Below, one piece after another: positions 62,335 through 64,000 of a stretch of DNA of 64,000 nt; the stretch's first letter is position 1; each line of letters opens with the position of its first letter. This stretch comes from Microbispora triticiradicis. Lineage in GTDB: Bacteria; Actinomycetota; Actinomycetes; Streptosporangiales; Streptosporangiaceae. The notes beneath the pieces were generated by a model, which made no database searches, was not told where the DNA came from, and saw only the letters and a program-made list of their open reading frames with translations. Made by a program: the position numbers and the translations under genes. The DNA lies in NCBI GenBank assembly GCA_003260025.2, contig QFZU02000071.1:1-64000 (forward strand). The letters run 5' to 3'.

Positions 62335-62402
62335 GTCAGCCCTCCAGAGAGATCTGATCCCGAACTGCGAACGTGCGCACTCGCCAGCACAGAGCGTGTG
62401 AT

Positions 62403-62416
62403 TGTTAGCGTTAACA
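62403..62416. promoter_or_regulatory. LacI-type operator upstream of the xylanase
   Basis: TGTTA-GCGT-TAACA, symmetric half-sites spaced as in LacI-family operators. It lies in the 353-bp gap 62335-62687 that otherwise shows only the GC-rich leader and a TGAAACGTTCA palindrome near 62592. LacI repressors control plant-polysaccharide enzymes in many actinomycetes; the cognate repressor is not in the window. Confidence 0.6.
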
Positions 62417-62687
62417 TTCGTGGGTCTCTCCGCTCCCGGGCTGATGGTGGCGCAGCAGCGGAGCCAATACGACGGGGAGCGGCGCGTCAAGGACGCGGCC
62501 GGGCCGCTCCCCGGAAGGACTAGCCACGAATGACCCGTTTCACCACCTCATCCGGCGTCCCCAGCCGTACCGCAGGCGGGCCGCCTCTTGCTGAAACGTT
62601 CACCCTCGCTGACGCCACCGGTCAGATCGGGTGCGCTCACGCTCCGGAGGCATGCGGGACGAGCCGCGCCATGTCCCCAGGCCCAGG

Positions 62688-63542
62688 TCAGAGATAACCC
62701 CAGGCCGCCGCGATCTCCCGCAGCGGCTCGGCCACCTCTTCGGGAGCGGGCAGCGGGCGGCCGCGCTGCACCCGCCCGCTGCGGATCTTGTCGCGCCAGT
62801 CCCCGATGCCTTTGACGAACTCGCCGTGGTCCTTGTCGCCGTAGCGGATCATCTCGGGCTCGTACTCGACACCGAGCCAGGCGCAGACCCGGCGCAACTC
62901 GCCTTCCGTGTCGTCGACGAGCCTCTCGTACCGGACGACGAGCCCCTCGTGCCTGCGCCTGGACTCCTCCAGGTGACGCATGTACTGCAGCGTGTGCCGT
63001 ACGGCCTCCTCGACGGGCCGCGCCTGCGGATCGGCTTCGTGCCAGGACCGGACGATCGAGGCGGGGTGGCGCAGCAGGTAGACGAACCGGGCGTCCGGCC
63101 AGCACGTCGTGATGCGGCGGTGGGCAAACACGTTGCTCGGCGTCTTGTCGACGACGATCTCCTTGCCGCTCCTGACCAGCTCTCGGTGCAGCAGACGGTC
63201 CCACAGGATGTGCTCGATGTCGCTCGTACGGTGCCCGGCCGCCTCCATGGCCTGCCGTACGGGCTCGGTGGTGAGGGCCACGGCGATCCGCCGGACGTGC
63301 AGTTCGTGTGGCGCGTGGATCCTGGAATGGCTGTTCAGCAGCACCCGGAAGAGCGTGGAGCCGGACCTGACCGGGGAGAGCACGAACACCGGCGCGCGGA
63401 GGAGGCGGTCGCTCTCCGGGTCGGCGGGTGGTCTGGGCTCGTCCCTCGGCGGCTGGACCGCTGCGGGACGTGGGCGGGCCCGGGTGATGACGTAACCGGT
63501 CATCCCTTCGACGGCGGCGTTGACCTTGCTCTTCCACGGCAT
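62688..63542 (-). CDS. PAPS-dependent sulfotransferase family protein
   Basis: 284 residues. The 5'-phosphosulfate loop LSPVRSGSTLF is at about 55-65, and the 3'-phosphate-binding segment reads YLLRHPASIVRSW. The acceptor domain is typical of Stf0/sulfotransferase_3 proteins (YERLVDDTEGELRRVCAWLG). The acceptor, a lipid, carbohydrate or metabolite, is unknown. A longer in-frame reading upstream is repeat sequence, so MPWKSK is preferred as the start. Confidence 0.9.
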   Translation of the reverse strand: MPWKSKVNAAVEGMTGYVITRARPRPAAVQPPRDEPRPPADPESDRLLRAPVFVLSPVRSGSTLFRVLLNSHSRIHAPHELHVRRIAVALTTEPVRQAMEAAGHRTSDIEHILWDRLLHRELVRSGKEIVVDKTPSNVFAHRRITTCWPDARFVYLLRHPASIVRSWHEADPQARPVEEAVRHTLQYMRHLEESRRRHEGLVVRYERLVDDTEGELRRVCAWLGVEYEPEMIRYGDKDHGEFVKGIGDWRDKIRSGRVQRGRPLPAPEEVAEPLREIAAAWGYL

Positions 63543-63635
63543 GGCCACGACCGTAAGGAGGCGGGGTGGCCTCGCGGTTAACGGAGGCTGGGTGTTTCCA
63601 AAGCCGCGCCCTCCTGGGCACGGGCGGGACGCCGC

Positions 63636-63735
63636 AGGCCCGGGCAGTCCAGGGCCCGGGCGGTCCCAGGGCATGGGCGGTCCCAGGGCATGGGCGGTCC
63701 CAGGGCGCGGGCAGTCCTAGGGCGCGGGCCGTTCC
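63636..63735. repeat. 17-bp tandem repeats upstream of the sulfotransferase
   Basis: Five full 17-bp units (AGGGCNYGGGCRGTCCC) from 63651 and one shortened unit before them. Units 3 and 4 are identical. They lie between the sulfotransferase start and the end of the partial gene. Minisatellite-like; no coding role was seen. Confidence 0.8.
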
Positions 63736-63759
63736 GCGACAGCCGGGGCGGGCGGCGCG

Positions 63760-64000
63760 CTATGAGGGGGAGATCGCCAGGACCGCCTCGTCGGGCCGCA
63801 CGCTCGTCAGCCGGAGGTGGATGTCGCCGATGCGGGCGGGCCGGTCCATGGTCAGCGTCAACGCTCCCCTGGTCCGGCAGCGGCCGTTGACGCAGTCCTG
63901 GCTGACTCCGACGTTCATGCCCTCGACGCGGTAGCCGCCGGAGGAGCCCTCGAAACTCAGGCGCACCACGCCCTGGTCGAGGGCGGCCACCGTGAGCGCG
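63760..64000 (-). CDS. C-terminal part of an unidentified protein (cut by window edge)
   Basis: The reading frame is open to the edge at 64000 and ends at a TAG at 63760. The visible 80 residues are beta-rich with two close cysteines (QDCVNGRCRT) that may form a disulphide, then LTLTMDRPARIGDIHLRL. This suits a secreted or surface protein. A start at 63990 is possible but unconvincing. Product not recognised. Confidence 0.5.
   Translation of the reverse strand, partial: ALTVAALDQGVVRLSFEGSSGGYRVEGMNVGVSQDCVNGRCRTRGALTLTMDRPARIGDIHLRLTSVRPDEAVLAISPS

Overview
The window is GC-rich, densely coded DNA from a filamentous-type actinomycete. Gene content (paired dynamin-like GTPases beside a second SSB, PucR and XRE-TPR regulators, a GH10-CBM2 xylanase, lactate-utilisation lutABC, cobalamin genes) and GTG/ATG starts with overlapping ATGA/GTGA junctions point to Actinobacteria, most probably Streptosporangiales or a close relative. 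The order is an inference from gene style; no marker gene is present to fix it.

Layout. 0-5.4 kb: housekeeping (FmdB-like zinc ribbon, GNAT, HNH nuclease, S9 peptidase, PurU, Nudix). 5.4-10.4 kb: a minus-strand set of XRE regulator, acetyltransferase, a 25-residue peptide ORF and a TPR protein whose GTG start overlaps the peptide stop; the peptide stretch is visibly AT-richer than its surroundings. 10.6-14.2 kb: MscS channel, truncated haemoglobin, GH13 glucosidase, thioesterase. 14.3-23.6 kb: EttA, a GGDEF cyclase just upstream of it, SSB, two dynamin-like GTPases and siroheme synthase CysG, all on the minus strand. 23.7-26.3 kb: CobT and a sirohydrochlorin chelatase with an acidic repeat tail. 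26.6-32.3 kb: tandem GNAT, DUF2795 plus an eRF1-like (Vms1/Rv2629-type) protein, and lutABC with two GGTCNGACC operator-like palindromes. 32.4-41.1 kb: a broken hydrolase, quinone oxidoreductase, glycosyltransferase, ABC exporter coupled to a PucR regulator, DCC thiol protein, CobD with a micro-membrane protein, phosphotransferase and NTF2-like protein.

41.3-45.0 kb is accessory: a tyrosine integrase, tRNA-Arg(TCT), small hypotheticals, an ankyrin protein, an orphan Imm53 immunity protein and a lipoprotein. A diverged copy of the tRNA anticodon-to-variable-loop segment lies at 44489-44511, a candidate attachment-site scar. 45.1-51.8 kb is the most unusual block: a CHAT protease, a CBS/zinc-ribbon protein and a membrane SAF-like protein in one operon, with two further membrane-plus-helical-solenoid proteins next to it. 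One of these ends exactly where a fused TPR-CHAT protein would normally continue, so the usual single protein seems split into separate cistrons.

51.9-64 kb: a TetR/SDR pair with two matching inverted-repeat operators, two cupins, a RmlD-like reductase, an ABC exporter with a DesK-type two-component system, an AlkA-like glycosylase, a secreted xylanase with a LacI-type operator, a sulfotransferase and the C-terminal part of an unidentified protein running off the edge.

The two best candidates for undescribed biology are the peptide/TPR/acetyltransferase cassette (5.4-9.8 kb) and the split membrane-CHAT locus (45.1-51.8 kb). Both functions are inferred only.
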